This document shows, in pieces, positions 1 to 8,402 of a stretch of DNA of 52,214 bases. The DNA is taken from IMG/VR virus record IMGVR_UViG_3300025645_000104, positions 1 through 52,214 of that record, one strand, 5' to 3'. The translations under genes and the position numbers were made by a program. A model generated the notes under the pieces. It had not been told where the DNA came from, searched no databases, and saw nothing but the letters and a program-made list of their open reading frames with translations. The stretch comes from a virus. Numbering within the stretch: the first letter of the stretch is position 1; each line of letters begins with the position of its first letter.

Positions 1-128
1 GAGTTTACTGTACTAAATGTACCACTAACTGAAATGTTAGTTGCAGAAAGAGTTCCTGTACTTGGATTATATTTTAAATCACCATCTGATTCTAAACCCA
101 AGTTACCACCGTCTAAGTCTCCACCTGA
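1..128. repeat. Left end near-repeat of the right window end
   Basis: Bases 1-128 align without gaps to 52087-52214, with nine mismatches by eye (about 93% identity). The offset, 52086, is a multiple of three, so the fibre frame is kept across the match. Several differences fall at third codon positions. It is either a contig-end overlap blurred by strain variation or two copies of a fibre repeat. Confidence 0.85.
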
Positions 129-1910
129 TGTAAAGACAATAGCATTATTTTCGTTTGTGCTTTCGTTATCTGTAATAGTAACAGTTGTAGCTACCGCTGC
201 TGTACCAGTTGTGTCTTGGTTAAGTGTACCGATTACAAAGTCTAACGTATTATCACTATCATCGTAAGTAACTGTAACACCTGTTTCGGTATTAGAAGTT
301 ACCATAGCACCTACAGTATCACTAATTGTTTCTGCTAAAGTTACACCACCAATAGTAATTGCATCAGCTTCTAAAGTACCGTCTATATCTGCGTCACCAC
401 TAATGTCTAATGTAGCTGCATCAAGTTCTCCTGTAAGAGTAATGTTACGGAAACTTCCAATGTCTTTATTAGAATCGACAACTACAGCTTTTGAAGCTGC
501 TACAGTTCCTGCAGTAACTCCATCAATAGTTTCTAGTTCTGCTTCATTTATATCAGCACTTCCAATTACAAAACTTGTACCAGTAATAGCAGTACCTGTA
601 ATAGCTGCAGCACTTGCACCACCAATAATAGCACCGTCAACAGTACCTCCATTAATGTCTGCAGTATCTGCAACTAAAGCGTCTGTAGTAACTGTGCCGT
701 CAAAGTAAGCATCTTTAAACTCTGTTGAGCTTGTTCCTAAGTCTATGTCGTTATCTGTTGAAGGTACAATAGCTCCGTTAGTAAATGTAACTTGATTGTC
801 TCCTCCTGCTGCAATAGTTATTACATCTGATCCACTAAATGTAATTGAAGTATTAGTATCTCCGTCACCTGTAATAGAATCAAGTTGAATATCTCCTACA
901 TTAGTAATATCTGCATCATTAAAACTTGTAGCTCCTAATGAGTTTGCCGATGCTGTAGAAGTAAGACCAGCAACCATTGTAACTCCACCACCGTCTGCAA
1001 TTTGAATAGCATCATCACCATCTGTAAATGCAATAAGTGGAGTTTGTAGTTCTGTAGTAACTTCAAAGTTTGCTATAGTATCTATAGAGCTTTCAAAGTA
1101 AGTTTCAAAGTCAGTAAGAGCAACTTGCTTCATTGTACCACCGTCATTAACTACAACTCTATCAGCATCGGCTAATGTTGTAGAAGTAGCACTAGTGTCT
1201 CCATCTATTATATTTAGTTCTGCTGCAGTACTCGTTACACCATCAAGAATATTAAGTTCTGCTGCTGTGCTTGTTACATTTGTACCACCTATATCAAGTG
1301 TAGTCATTGAAACTTCACCTGCTACTGTTAATACTCCATCAGCAAGAGTCATTAAATCTGTATCTGATGTATGACCTATTGTAGTTCCGTTAACTATAAC
1401 ATTATCAACAGTAAGAGTTGTTAAAGTTCCTAAACTTGTAATATTAGACTGTGCAGCCGTTGTTACAGTTGCTGCAGTACCCGATACATTACCTGTAACA
1501 TCTCCTGTTAATGGACCTGCAAAAGCATCTGAAGTTACTGTACCATCAAAGTATGCATCTTTAAATTCTAATGAGCTTGTACCTAAATCTATATCATTAT
1601 CTGTAACAGGTACAATAGCTCCGTCTTGTATTCTTATTTGTTCTACGGCTGCACTAGATACTTCTACATAAATTCCCCAACGATTGTTAGTACTATCAGC
1701 TTCTATTTTATTAAGAAAATCTAAGTCACCTATTTTATAAATATTACCGCCTTGTGCTGTAGATCCATCATGTCGGTGTCCTGTAGATGATGCACTACTT
1801 GAAGAGTAAGCAAAAGCATTTAAAAGTTGATTATATTCGTTATTAAAAAGTGCAGCAGTAATGGTATCTCCATCAGCTATTGAACTTTGTCTAGTGTATG
1901 TTTGAGCCAT
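1..1910 (-). CDS. Tail fibre protein, N-terminal part (runs off the left edge)
   Basis: An open leftward frame starts at the ATG at 1908-1910 (MAQTYTRQSS, then a DGDTITAALFNNEYNQ-like segment) and stays open to base 1. The first ~110 residues resemble the virion-attachment end of marine podovirus fibres. The rest is low-complexity Thr/Ser/Ala/Gly/Asp sequence with degenerate repeats: TSTAAELN twice near 1200-1265, and an IVP-TDNDIDLGTSS-EFKDAYF block twice, near 1545-1625 and 700-780. It is the last gene of the head-tail group, downstream of the nozzle protein. The last 43 codons before the edge match the start of the partial gene at the right edge in the same frame, so the two are probably halves of one ~1400-residue fibre. 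N-terminal attachment is inferred from gene order and similarity by eye. Confidence 0.85.
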   Translation of the reverse strand, partial: MAQTYTRQSSIADGDTITAALFNNEYNQLLNAFAYSSSSASSTGHRHDGSTAQGGNIYKIGDLDFLNKIEADSTNNRWGIYVEVSSAAVEQIRIQDGAIVPVTDNDIDLGTSSLEFKDAYFDGTVTSDAFAGPLTGDVTGNVSGTAATVTTAAQSNITSLGTLTTLTVDNVIVNGTTIGHTSDTDLMTLADGVLTVAGEVSMTTLDIGGTNVTSTAAELNILDGVTSTAAELNIIDGDTSATSTTLADADRVVVNDGGTMKQVALTDFETYFESSIDTIANFEVTTELQTPLIAFTDGDDAIQIADGGGVTMVAGLTSTASANSLGATSFNDADITNVGDIQLDSITGDGDTNTSITFSGSDVITIAAGGDNQVTFTNGAIVPSTDNDIDLGTSSTEFKDAYFDGTVTTDALVADTADINGGTVDGAIIGGASAAAITGTAITGTSFVIGSADINEAELETIDGVTAGTVAASKAVVVDSNKDIGSFRNITLTGELDAATLDISGDADIDGTLEADAITIGGVTLAETISDTVGAMVTSNTETGVTVTYDDSDNTLDFVIGTLNQDTTGTAAVATTVTITDNESTNENNAIVFTSGGDLDGGNLGLESDGDLKYNPSTGTLSATNISVSGTFSTVN

Positions 1911-1931
1911 AATTTAATTCTCTCTTTGTTA

Positions 1932-3548
1932 TTATTGTCTTCCCGATGGTCTGTAATTTATGTATAAGCCGTTTATTGTGTAAGGAGCATTTGTATCATT
2001 GCTAAATATTTTAAAGAAATTACTATGCCCACTTCCTGTTAATGTAGCTCTTACTAAAGGTTGTTCTGGCGCACCAAAAGTACTTGTACCAAATACTGCT
2101 GATGAATCTCCAAATATAGAAGGAGTTGCTGATATTATTCCTACATCTGTTGGTTGAAGTCTGTCTGTACTATCATAATCAAACCTAACTCTAAGTGTTG
2201 GCTCTACAGATCCTTCTGGAAATACAGAAACTTTAATGTGATCTAAAGTCTTTAAAGTTCCAAAGTCTCCGTAATCAAAATCTGGAGATTGATATTCTGC
2301 TTCTACGTTTGTTTCAGTTCCTGCAGGATTAAAACTATTTCCTGTATCGTGATTGTAAATATATCCGTCTCTGTCTCCGTGATATATTTTTTCTTTTCCT
2401 GAATAATTAAATCCAGAAGCTACTGCAGGAGCTTGTATTCCTTGTATTTCTGCCCATTCAAAACCTCTAGCTGTAAGAGTTCCTATAATTCCTTTTGAAT
2501 TAGTTGTTGAAGCATTTGAAGCACTGTAATAAAGTCTATATTGTGATTTATCTCTAAGTACTACACTGCTGTATTCAGAAGTAATTGTACTACTAAAAAT
2601 ATCATTTATAATAGGTTGAATAGATTTACTAATAGTTCCAAGTTCAACGTCACCAATTCTTGCTGTACCTGCAATGGTTCTAAAACCATCAGGAGCTAAG
2701 AAGATTAAGTCACCTGCAAATTCCTGTATAGTTTTACCATCTACACAACCTACGTTTTTAGTAACTGGTACAATAGCTATAGTACTTGAGTTATTTATGT
2801 TCTGTAACTTATATATAGAGTTTTTACAGAATATAAAAAGTTCATCACGGAAAGATTTAAGACCAACTACTTGATCATCGAGTACGATACTGCCTGATCC
2901 TGTAGATGTAAAATCATCTATATCGCTTGTACCACTATAAAATATAGTATTTAAAGCTGTAGCTGCTCCTGCAACTACTAAATGTTTATCGTGTATTACA
3001 CAATATTTTGGATAATGTGTTCCGCTTACTGTTATTTCTTTAGCAAAAAAAGTTCTGTTTGTTATATCAGAATCTGTACCTGTCATTTTAAAATAAAAAG
3101 GTTTTACTCCAGAGCCTTCATCAGTAATGATAACTTCTCCGTATATTGTATTTCCTTCAAAAGTAGCAAAGTGTGTTTTACTTTGTGAAGTTCTTGCAGA
3201 AGCACTACGACCTGTAAAAGTACTGTAGTTATCTCCTCCACCTGCAACACTTGCTTTATTTATTTGTAACCAACTATTACCATCTTGACTAAAATATATA
3301 TTAGTACCTGACGAAGCTAATACACCATCAGCATAAACGTGCATACCTAATATTTCATTAGAGCTATTAGGTCTTGTACCGTCACCTAATTGCGTATAGC
3401 CATTAATTCTTCTGTAGCCACCTTTTGTAGAGACTTCAAAATTTTTTAATCTTGTTGCTTTTCCCGGAGTTTGTAAAAGCTCTAATGAATTACTAGACTT
3501 ATCTAAACCACCTTGCAACGCAACTGAAAAAGGTTGTGATGCTGCCAT
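1932..3548 (-). CDS. Tail nozzle / tubular-B-like protein
   Basis: This is a 538-residue protein, beginning MAASQPFSVALQGGLDKSSN, with many beta-strand-like repeats and motifs such as VVGLKSFRDELFIF and DLIFLAPDGFRTI. They fit the beta-propeller/tubular proteins that close the short tail (T7 gp12 or P22 gp10 type). It sits between the adaptor (its ATG overlaps the adaptor stop at 3548) and the fibre gene, the standard podovirus order. It should form the distal tail tube through which DNA leaves. The family is assigned from order, length and sequence style, not a computed match. An alternative is a tail stabilisation (needle-hub) protein. Confidence 0.7.
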   Translation of the reverse strand: MAASQPFSVALQGGLDKSSNSLELLQTPGKATRLKNFEVSTKGGYRRINGYTQLGDGTRPNSSNEILGMHVYADGVLASSGTNIYFSQDGNSWLQINKASVAGGGDNYSTFTGRSASARTSQSKTHFATFEGNTIYGEVIITDEGSGVKPFYFKMTGTDSDITNRTFFAKEITVSGTHYPKYCVIHDKHLVVAGAATALNTIFYSGTSDIDDFTSTGSGSIVLDDQVVGLKSFRDELFIFCKNSIYKLQNINNSSTIAIVPVTKNVGCVDGKTIQEFAGDLIFLAPDGFRTIAGTARIGDVELGTISKSIQPIINDIFSSTITSEYSSVVLRDKSQYRLYYSASNASTTNSKGIIGTLTARGFEWAEIQGIQAPAVASGFNYSGKEKIYHGDRDGYIYNHDTGNSFNPAGTETNVEAEYQSPDFDYGDFGTLKTLDHIKVSVFPEGSVEPTLRVRFDYDSTDRLQPTDVGIISATPSIFGDSSAVFGTSTFGAPEQPLVRATLTGSGHSNFFKIFSNDTNAPYTINGLYINYRPSGRQ

Positions 3549-4315
3549 TAGAAATAAATCCTATCATCTGTCATGTTTTTAGGTTGAGGATTAATAAGAT
3601 TAGATTTCATTGTTCTCATACCTTTTTTATAATCATCTAACGCAAAAGCTGCCTGCTGTAAACTTTCTTTAAACTGATGTACGTAATAACGTGTTCTTGC
3701 TGTAATAACAGAAGCATATTGATCTGGTAATACAATCGCATCTCCATGTGCAGAAAGAGCAGTAGGTGCATCATATGCATAAAAATGTACGTTATATACT
3801 TTATCAGGTATAGGACTTAATCCAAATTTGCGATTATCAGGACTACGAATAACATACTTGGGTTCTCCATAAGTTTGTGCGTCAGCATCGTCTGCATTTT
3901 CTGAATCTCTTAAATATCTTGTCCAGTCTGCAAGTGTTATAAACTTTAAACCTTTAGATACAAAAGGTGCAGATTCGCCTGACACACTAATTGTAGTTAT
4001 ATAAAAATCATCCCAATCTATAGAAGCATAGTCTGTAGTAATACTAGAGCTTCCTGCTTTGAGAGTGTACCAACGCTGTCCTGCTACTGACGCTACTGTA
4101 ACATTGCCGTAAAATGGATCTGTGCTTCCACTAGCTGCTGCTGCAAAAAAAGGAAGTTGAGGTTCTTGGTTAGCTATATCATTTAATGATCTATTAATTG
4201 ATTCTTTAACAAACGCTTGTATTCCTACAGCACTTGAAAAGTTTGCAGAAGTTAGTTGAACTTCATTGAGTTCTCTAAGAACTTCATTAGTCATTGTTAG
4301 ATATGTTGTAGCCAT
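3548..4315 (-). CDS. Head-to-tail adaptor (tubular-A-like)
   Basis: This 255-residue protein has an N-terminal helix-rich start (MATTYLTMTNEVLRELNEV) followed by a segment that recalls phage adaptor proteins (EPQLPFF, RWYTL, then YAYDAPT and a DQYASVITARTRYYVHQFKES helix). Proteins of this size between coat and nozzle genes usually form the ring joining portal and tail. Its ATG overlaps the preceding small gene by one base (TAATG) and its stop overlaps the nozzle start, so the three are probably translated in a coupled way. The role is inferred from position and motifs. Confidence 0.7.
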   Translation of the reverse strand: MATTYLTMTNEVLRELNEVQLTSANFSSAVGIQAFVKESINRSLNDIANQEPQLPFFAAAASGSTDPFYGNVTVASVAGQRWYTLKAGSSSITTDYASIDWDDFYITTISVSGESAPFVSKGLKFITLADWTRYLRDSENADDADAQTYGEPKYVIRSPDNRKFGLSPIPDKVYNVHFYAYDAPTALSAHGDAIVLPDQYASVITARTRYYVHQFKESLQQAAFALDDYKKGMRTMKSNLINPQPKNMTDDRIYF

Positions 4316-4482
4316 TACTTGCCCTTTTTCTTTTTACTAAATATACGATCATAGTTATCAGCGTATTTCTGCTTTGCTTCACCAGAATATGCGCTACCTA
4401 ACAATCCTAAGACTCTAGTGCTTTTGGGCTTACTAGAGCCATTTAGGATCATAGGATTTTTATCGTTACCTAACTGTGGCAT
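4315..4482 (-). CDS. Small conserved-looking head/tail-region protein (55 aa)
   Basis: A 56-codon frame starts at ATG 4480-4482 (MPQLGNDKNPMILNG) and ends in a Lys-rich tail (KKKKGK). Its TAA shares a base with the adaptor ATG (TAATG), and it follows the 195-residue gene by two bases, so it fills the gap exactly. It has no cysteine pairs or membrane segment. Length, basic tail and place between coat-associated and adaptor genes suggest a minor virion or assembly factor, but I do not recognise it. Confidence 0.75.
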   Translation of the reverse strand: MPQLGNDKNPMILNGSSKPKSTRVLGLLGSAYSGEAKQKYADNYDRIFSKKKKGK

Positions 4483-4484
4483 TT

Positions 4485-5072
4485 TTAATCAGGGGTTGAG
4501 CCAAGATGTAAAAACTCTACTAAGTAAGTAACTGTTGTAGCTGCCGTAGCAAGATCGTTTGCTAGTGGCTTAAGACGAGCGTAAAGTGTACGAGCAGCAG
4601 CACTATATAACGTAGAGGCTATAACAATAGCTTCTGAAGTTGCTGGTCCGCCTACTACACCTGCTGTTACTCCTGTACCTACAAAAGCGTTAGCTGCGTG
4701 TCCGTGTGAGTTTTGAATAATATACAAAGGTGCGTTTGCTGTCCAAGTTACTGCTGATCCACCATCGTCTAAGATAGCTTTTTCATCAATAATTTGACCA
4801 CCACCTGCTGCAGTACCTAAATCAAAATCAACATCATCACCTGAAGCTCCTGCTGTAACAATGTTACCTGCAGGTATGGCAATAAGATTTCTGATAATAG
4901 TATCAGCGGGTTGTGTAAATGAAACATCGTAAGTAGCGTCAGCAGTAACTGCAATAGTTCCTGTTGTAGCTGAAGTCCACGAGTTGCAAATATTGTCAGC
5001 AATTTGCCCAACATCGACTGTTCGAGCTGAGTTGCGCCCTGTATCACGTACTTTAAATACTGGGTTTGACAT
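4485..5072 (-). CDS. Putative head decoration / minor structural protein (195 aa)
   Basis: It follows the coat protein and its terminator and precedes the adaptor. The sequence is rich in Ala, Thr, Gly and Val and looks all-beta (TGTIAVTADATYDVSFTQ, YLVEFLHLGSTPD at the end), like capsid-stabilising or head-fibre proteins. No catalytic motif is visible. The start is the ATG at 5070-5072 (MSNPVFKVRDTGRNSA) preceded by a purine-rich AAGGAGAC. A decoration role is inferred from position and composition only. Confidence 0.6.
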   Translation of the reverse strand: MSNPVFKVRDTGRNSARTVDVGQIADNICNSWTSATTGTIAVTADATYDVSFTQPADTIIRNLIAIPAGNIVTAGASGDDVDFDLGTAAGGGQIIDEKAILDDGGSAVTWTANAPLYIIQNSHGHAANAFVGTGVTAGVVGGPATSEAIVIASTLYSAAARTLYARLKPLANDLATAATTVTYLVEFLHLGSTPD

Positions 5073-5113
5073 ATTATGTCTCCTTGTTTGGGTTTAAATA
5101 AAATTTGTACTCT

Positions 5114-5144
5114 AAAAAAAGAAAGGGAGGTTTTTACACCTCCC
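5114..5144 (-). terminator. Rho-independent terminator after the coat gene
   Basis: Read leftward, GGGAGGT (5144-5138) pairs with ACCTCCC (5131-5125) around a six-base loop, and a T-rich run (complement of the A-rich 5114-5124) follows. It lies just after the coat stop codon at 5153 and before the 195-residue gene. It may trim the coat message so that coat mRNA is more abundant than that of downstream tail genes. Confidence 0.85.
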
Positions 5145-5152
5145 AAATCTAT

Positions 5153-6142
5153 TTAGTCAATACCATAGAAAGCAGAAACTAATGCTTCGCCACGTAGTAC
5201 TTTTCCACCATAAACATGGAGTCCTCGTACTATGTCGCCAAAGCTATCAGGATCACGCAATACTTCAGTACTTGTAATCGTCTGAGCAGTAGCTGTAGAT
5301 GACATATGACCAGCAATACATTTACCTGCAGCATTAGTTGTTGCAGCAATGTTGTTTGACTTGTACATATCGAATCCACGTAGTTTTCCACTTGAGACTA
5401 GACCATTTCTAATAGAACCTTGACCTGCGTTATAATCAACAGACAAAAGTTTTGACGATGAACTCGCAAGAACTTCGTAGAAATCAGGTGATGCTAAGAA
5501 CCATCGACCTTCTTCTGGAATGTTCTGTTCGTCAAGCAAACGAGCCATATGTGACAATACGTCAATAGGATCGTGTTCACTTGAAGCAAAACCGATGTCA
5601 AGATTACCAGTTCCATCAAATGTGCCTGCAGCTAAATCAGTAGCGTTGTCAGAACCAAGTATATGGTTAGGACTTGCTGCAGATACACCTGCGAACATAG
5701 TAGCGATGATACCTTCATCATAAGCATCACGAAGAGCATATGCTGCAGATGAACTAGCAACTTCTTTAAAGTTCACGTGAGACATTGAAGTTTCAATATC
5801 ATCAACGATGAATTTAAATGCGTTAGCTGTATCAACTACAAGAGTCAACTCTTGATCAGTTAATTTAGTAGCTGTAACATCTGCACCACGTTCGTATTGG
5901 TACACAGTGATTTCAGGTTCTTTTATAATCTTTACGGAATCTCCGAAAGCGGCAATCTCACCAGCATAATCTGTGTTGGTGATCGCTTCTACAACCGAAG
6001 CCTTTCTAAAGAAGTTGAGAACCTTTTTAGAGTAGACTGCGGGAAGGAAAAACGAATTAGTTTGACCGCTGACGGAGTTCGCAAAGTTAGCGTTAGTATC
6101 AGTACTTGGTTCAAAGAACTGATCTGATTGGTTATAAGCCAT
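5153..6142 (-). CDS. Major capsid protein
   Basis: This 329-residue protein has features of HK97-fold podovirus coats: an N-terminal arm (MAYNQSDQFFEPSTDTNANF), a KVLNFFRKASVVEAITNTD segment, an acidic E-loop-like stretch (FGDSVKIIKEPEITVYQYERG), and ASPDFYEVLASSSSKLL in the P-domain. It lies directly downstream of the scaffold gene and is followed by a strong terminator. A GGAGAAG Shine-Dalgarno sequence precedes the ATG at 6140-6142. The identity rests on gene order, length and these motifs. Confidence 0.85.
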   Translation of the reverse strand: MAYNQSDQFFEPSTDTNANFANSVSGQTNSFFLPAVYSKKVLNFFRKASVVEAITNTDYAGEIAAFGDSVKIIKEPEITVYQYERGADVTATKLTDQELTLVVDTANAFKFIVDDIETSMSHVNFKEVASSSAAYALRDAYDEGIIATMFAGVSAASPNHILGSDNATDLAAGTFDGTGNLDIGFASSEHDPIDVLSHMARLLDEQNIPEEGRWFLASPDFYEVLASSSSKLLSVDYNAGQGSIRNGLVSSGKLRGFDMYKSNNIAATTNAAGKCIAGHMSSTATAQTITSTEVLRDPDSFGDIVRGLHVYGGKVLRGEALVSAFYGID

Positions 6143-6183
6143 TTTACTTCTCCATTATTTTATCAAATTAAAAGTTATTGTTT

Positions 6184-7059
6184 TTATTTAACTACTCTGC
6201 CTTCGTGAATTGCTCGACCAATTTCTTCTTCAAAACGATCAAACTCATCAATAGACATATTAGCTATTTCCCTTTCAGTCCAAATTTTTTCCTGCTTTGG
6301 ATCAACTGAAGTTGTTTTAGTTGAAACCATATCAGCAGCAGATTTTTTGGACTTAGCTGAAGATGGTTTTTTAGCTTTAGAAGAAGTGTCAATGTTTAAA
6401 TCTTTTTTAAATAAATCTAAAGCTCGGCTTGCTAGATCAGCATCATCTGCATTATTATATATCCAATCTTGAATTGACTCAGGTTGTTCTTTAGCCCAAC
6501 TATGAAAATCTTCACTGTTGCGAATATCATCAAAGTCAGGATGTTTAGATAAGAGTCTACTCTCAGCTTCACGTTGTAGTATTTCTATTTCACGTTTTTC
6601 AAGTGATGAAATTTTATCTTCTAAAGATTTTATACTTTCACCGCTTTTCATTTGTGATACAGTTTCTACAACATCGTACACATCTGGATATTGTTTTTTA
6701 AACTCTTCAAGTTCTTCAGCAGTTTTTGGAGCTTTATAGTTTTGTTTGCTAGTATTAGCAGCTTCTTCTATAAGTGTCTTTTCTCTACTTTTAAACTCGT
6801 TAAGTTTTTTATCATAATGAGATTTTAAATCATCGTATCTTTTCTTATAGTCAGGTTTTTTATAAGGTTGATTTTTAGATGCTGCTTCTTTAACAGGAGT
6901 TTCTTCGCTGTTAGTTTCTGTAGCTTCTACTTTATCTTCCTTTGGTTTATTAAAAAACGCACTATCAGCAGATACAAATTCTTTTTCATCACTAGTATGC
7001 CAGTCTTTATTTTTATTATAAGGATTAGCTTTTGGTTCTTCTTTCGCTTGTGTTGCCAT
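6184..7059 (-). CDS. Capsid assembly scaffold
   Basis: This 291-residue protein is very charged and helix-rich, with Lys/Glu-rich coiled-coil segments (YDDLKSHYDKKLNEFKSREK; IKSLEDKISSLEKREIEIL) and no cysteines seen. That composition and its position immediately before the coat gene are typical of podovirus scaffolding proteins, which guide procapsid assembly and then leave. The C-terminal part (WTEREIANMSIDEFDRFEEE) could be the coat-binding helix. The starting region (KANPYNKNKDWHTSDEKEF) is disordered. Confidence 0.8.
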   Translation of the reverse strand: MATQAKEEPKANPYNKNKDWHTSDEKEFVSADSAFFNKPKEDKVEATETNSEETPVKEAASKNQPYKKPDYKKRYDDLKSHYDKKLNEFKSREKTLIEEAANTSKQNYKAPKTAEELEEFKKQYPDVYDVVETVSQMKSGESIKSLEDKISSLEKREIEILQREAESRLLSKHPDFDDIRNSEDFHSWAKEQPESIQDWIYNNADDADLASRALDLFKKDLNIDTSSKAKKPSSAKSKKSAADMVSTKTTSVDPKQEKIWTEREIANMSIDEFDRFEEEIGRAIHEGRVVK

Positions 7060-7072
7060 CTTCTTACTCCTA

Positions 7073-7183
7073 CTAAGGGCTTTGTTTACAAGGTAGCTCT
7101 ATGTCGACTAGAGGGCTTGTTTGTAAAGGTCGCCTTTCGGTTATTATTGTGATAGAGGGCTTAAACTTCTAAGGTAGCTCTAT
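7073..7183. repeat. Three-copy ~30-bp intergenic repeat with hairpins
   Basis: The gap between the 330-residue gene and the scaffold holds three degenerate copies of a unit beginning (C/T)-A-(A/G)-(A)GGGCTT and ending near AAGGT(A/C)GC: 7073-7102, 7109-7138 and 7153-7183. Copies 1 and 3 end with the same AAGGTAGCTCTAT. The TAGAG/CTCTA arms can pair, and copy 2 contains AAAGGtcgCCTTT. It lies within a leftward transcript, so it may act as an RNA hairpin (processing or stability element) just upstream of scaffold and coat. Confidence 0.6.
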
Positions 7184-7185
7184 CG

Positions 7186-8178
7186 TTATTGCAAACGTGG
7201 ATTAACAGACAACATACTTCTACGTATTTCTTCGTCTACCAAGTCTTCATCTATAGATTTACCAAATTGGTCTACTTTAGATTCGTCTTGAATTGATCCA
7301 CCCATTGCTACTTGCTTTCTGTTATCACTAACTTCTTCTGCAGAGTCCATCATGTTCTGTAAATTATCAGAACCTATTTCATCTGTAGCTTTTGCTGTAA
7401 TAACAAACTCACCATCCGATAACCTTGCGGGTATCGAATCGGAGACTTCAGAGCCTAAACCTTCAACAGGTCCATCCCCTGAAAATTCTGAAGCTGTGTC
7501 CATAACCTTGTCAAAGATCATGCTTAATCTATCATCAGCTTGTAATGCTTGCATTAGATAAGATTCTTCTTCTTGATCTAATGATTCGTTAATTATAAAA
7601 TCTAAATGGTCTTGTTCCATTTGTTCATCTGGAATCATATCCATTTCTTCTGTAGGCATTGGCATACTTTCTGCAGGCATCATATTTGGCATTTGAGAAT
7701 CCATGCTTCCTCCTTCTTCATAGCCCATTCTAGCTACAACTTCTGGAGCTTCTTTTCTTAATGCTTCAATACCTTTACCACCTTCTTTATAAGACATACG
7801 ATCTTCATCATCGCTTAACATACCACCACTATATTTGTTATCTCTAAGTTTTTCAGTTTCTTTAGTTTTTTTAATAGGATTATATTCTTTATATCCTTGT
7901 TTATTTAACTGCTCAAGCATAGTTTTTAAAACTTTATCTGCTGTAGTATTTGAATCTTTTGCAATACTCTGAGCATCTAGAGTTAATGAGGCATGGTTAT
8001 AGCCTTTACCAAAAACTTTTTCTAAAGTAGTAGGCTCTGCGTTAGCTACGTCTATATATGTTTTAACTACTGAAGCTATTTTTTTATCTACAGTTGTATC
8101 TTCTACTTCTACTTCATTACCTTCTTGATAACCTATTCTGGTTTTATCATCAGTTAACATTCCTTTTTTCTTTTTCAT
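7186..8178 (-). CDS. Virion-region protein with SDGEFVITAKA motif (330 aa)
   Basis: This acidic protein of 330 residues lies between portal and scaffold. It has a Met-rich, Gly-rich middle (PNMMPAESMPMPTEEMDMI) and a conserved-looking stretch DSIPARLSDGEFVITAKATD followed by IGSDNLQNMMDSAEE. That SDGEFV motif recurs in minor virion proteins of marine phages. The N-terminal half repeats a pattern (GMLTDDKTRIGYQEG, GGMLSDDEDRMSYKEG, VVARMGYEEGG). The ATG at 8176-8178 shares a base with the stop of the overlapping 74-residue frame (TAATG). Function is unknown; it could be a head-completion or assembly factor. Confidence 0.75.
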   Translation of the reverse strand: MKKKKGMLTDDKTRIGYQEGNEVEVEDTTVDKKIASVVKTYIDVANAEPTTLEKVFGKGYNHASLTLDAQSIAKDSNTTADKVLKTMLEQLNKQGYKEYNPIKKTKETEKLRDNKYSGGMLSDDEDRMSYKEGGKGIEALRKEAPEVVARMGYEEGGSMDSQMPNMMPAESMPMPTEEMDMIPDEQMEQDHLDFIINESLDQEEESYLMQALQADDRLSMIFDKVMDTASEFSGDGPVEGLGSEVSDSIPARLSDGEFVITAKATDEIGSDNLQNMMDSAEEVSDNRKQVAMGGSIQDESKVDQFGKSIDEDLVDEEIRRSMLSVNPRLQ

Positions 8179-8402
8179 TATCTGCTCTCTTTAATTACTT
8201 GTTTAACCGATTGGGGGAGCTGAAGCAACCGTTCCAGAGAATTGATCTTCCCCTGACTGCGGAACATTTCCAGTTCCGATGTTGCCACCGCCAGTACCTG
8301 TAACTCCAAGTTCTTGTGGTGATTGAGGTAATCCTCCAGCGGCAGCCATTGTGGGCTGTTGACCAGTGGGTTCAGTCTCTGTGCTTGTTTCTTGTCCAGC
8401 AT
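8178..8402 (-). CDS. Small protein overlapping the portal C-terminus out of frame (74 aa)
   Basis: A second leftward frame runs through the last 200 bases of the portal gene. It encodes MLDKKQAQRLNPLVNSPQW, then a clear amphipathic helix with SELEMFRSQGKINSLERLL and LPQSVKQVIKE. Its TAA overlaps the ATG of the next gene by one base (TAATG), and it closes the gap between portal stop (8203) and that ATG. The portal tail in the overlap is low-complexity (Gly, Thr, Pro, Gln), whereas this frame looks like an ordinary folded protein. I think similar small proteins occur beside portals in marine phages, but cannot check. The start codon has only a weak ribosome site. Confidence 0.6.
   Translation of the reverse strand: MLDKKQAQRLNPLVNSPQWLPLEDYLNHHKNLELQVLAVATSELEMFRSQGKINSLERLLQLPQSVKQVIKESR

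Noticed and set aside
4817-5146. A leftward 109-codon frame covering the 195-residue gene
   Set aside because: It overlaps the terminator and has Leu/Gln-rich shadow-frame composition.
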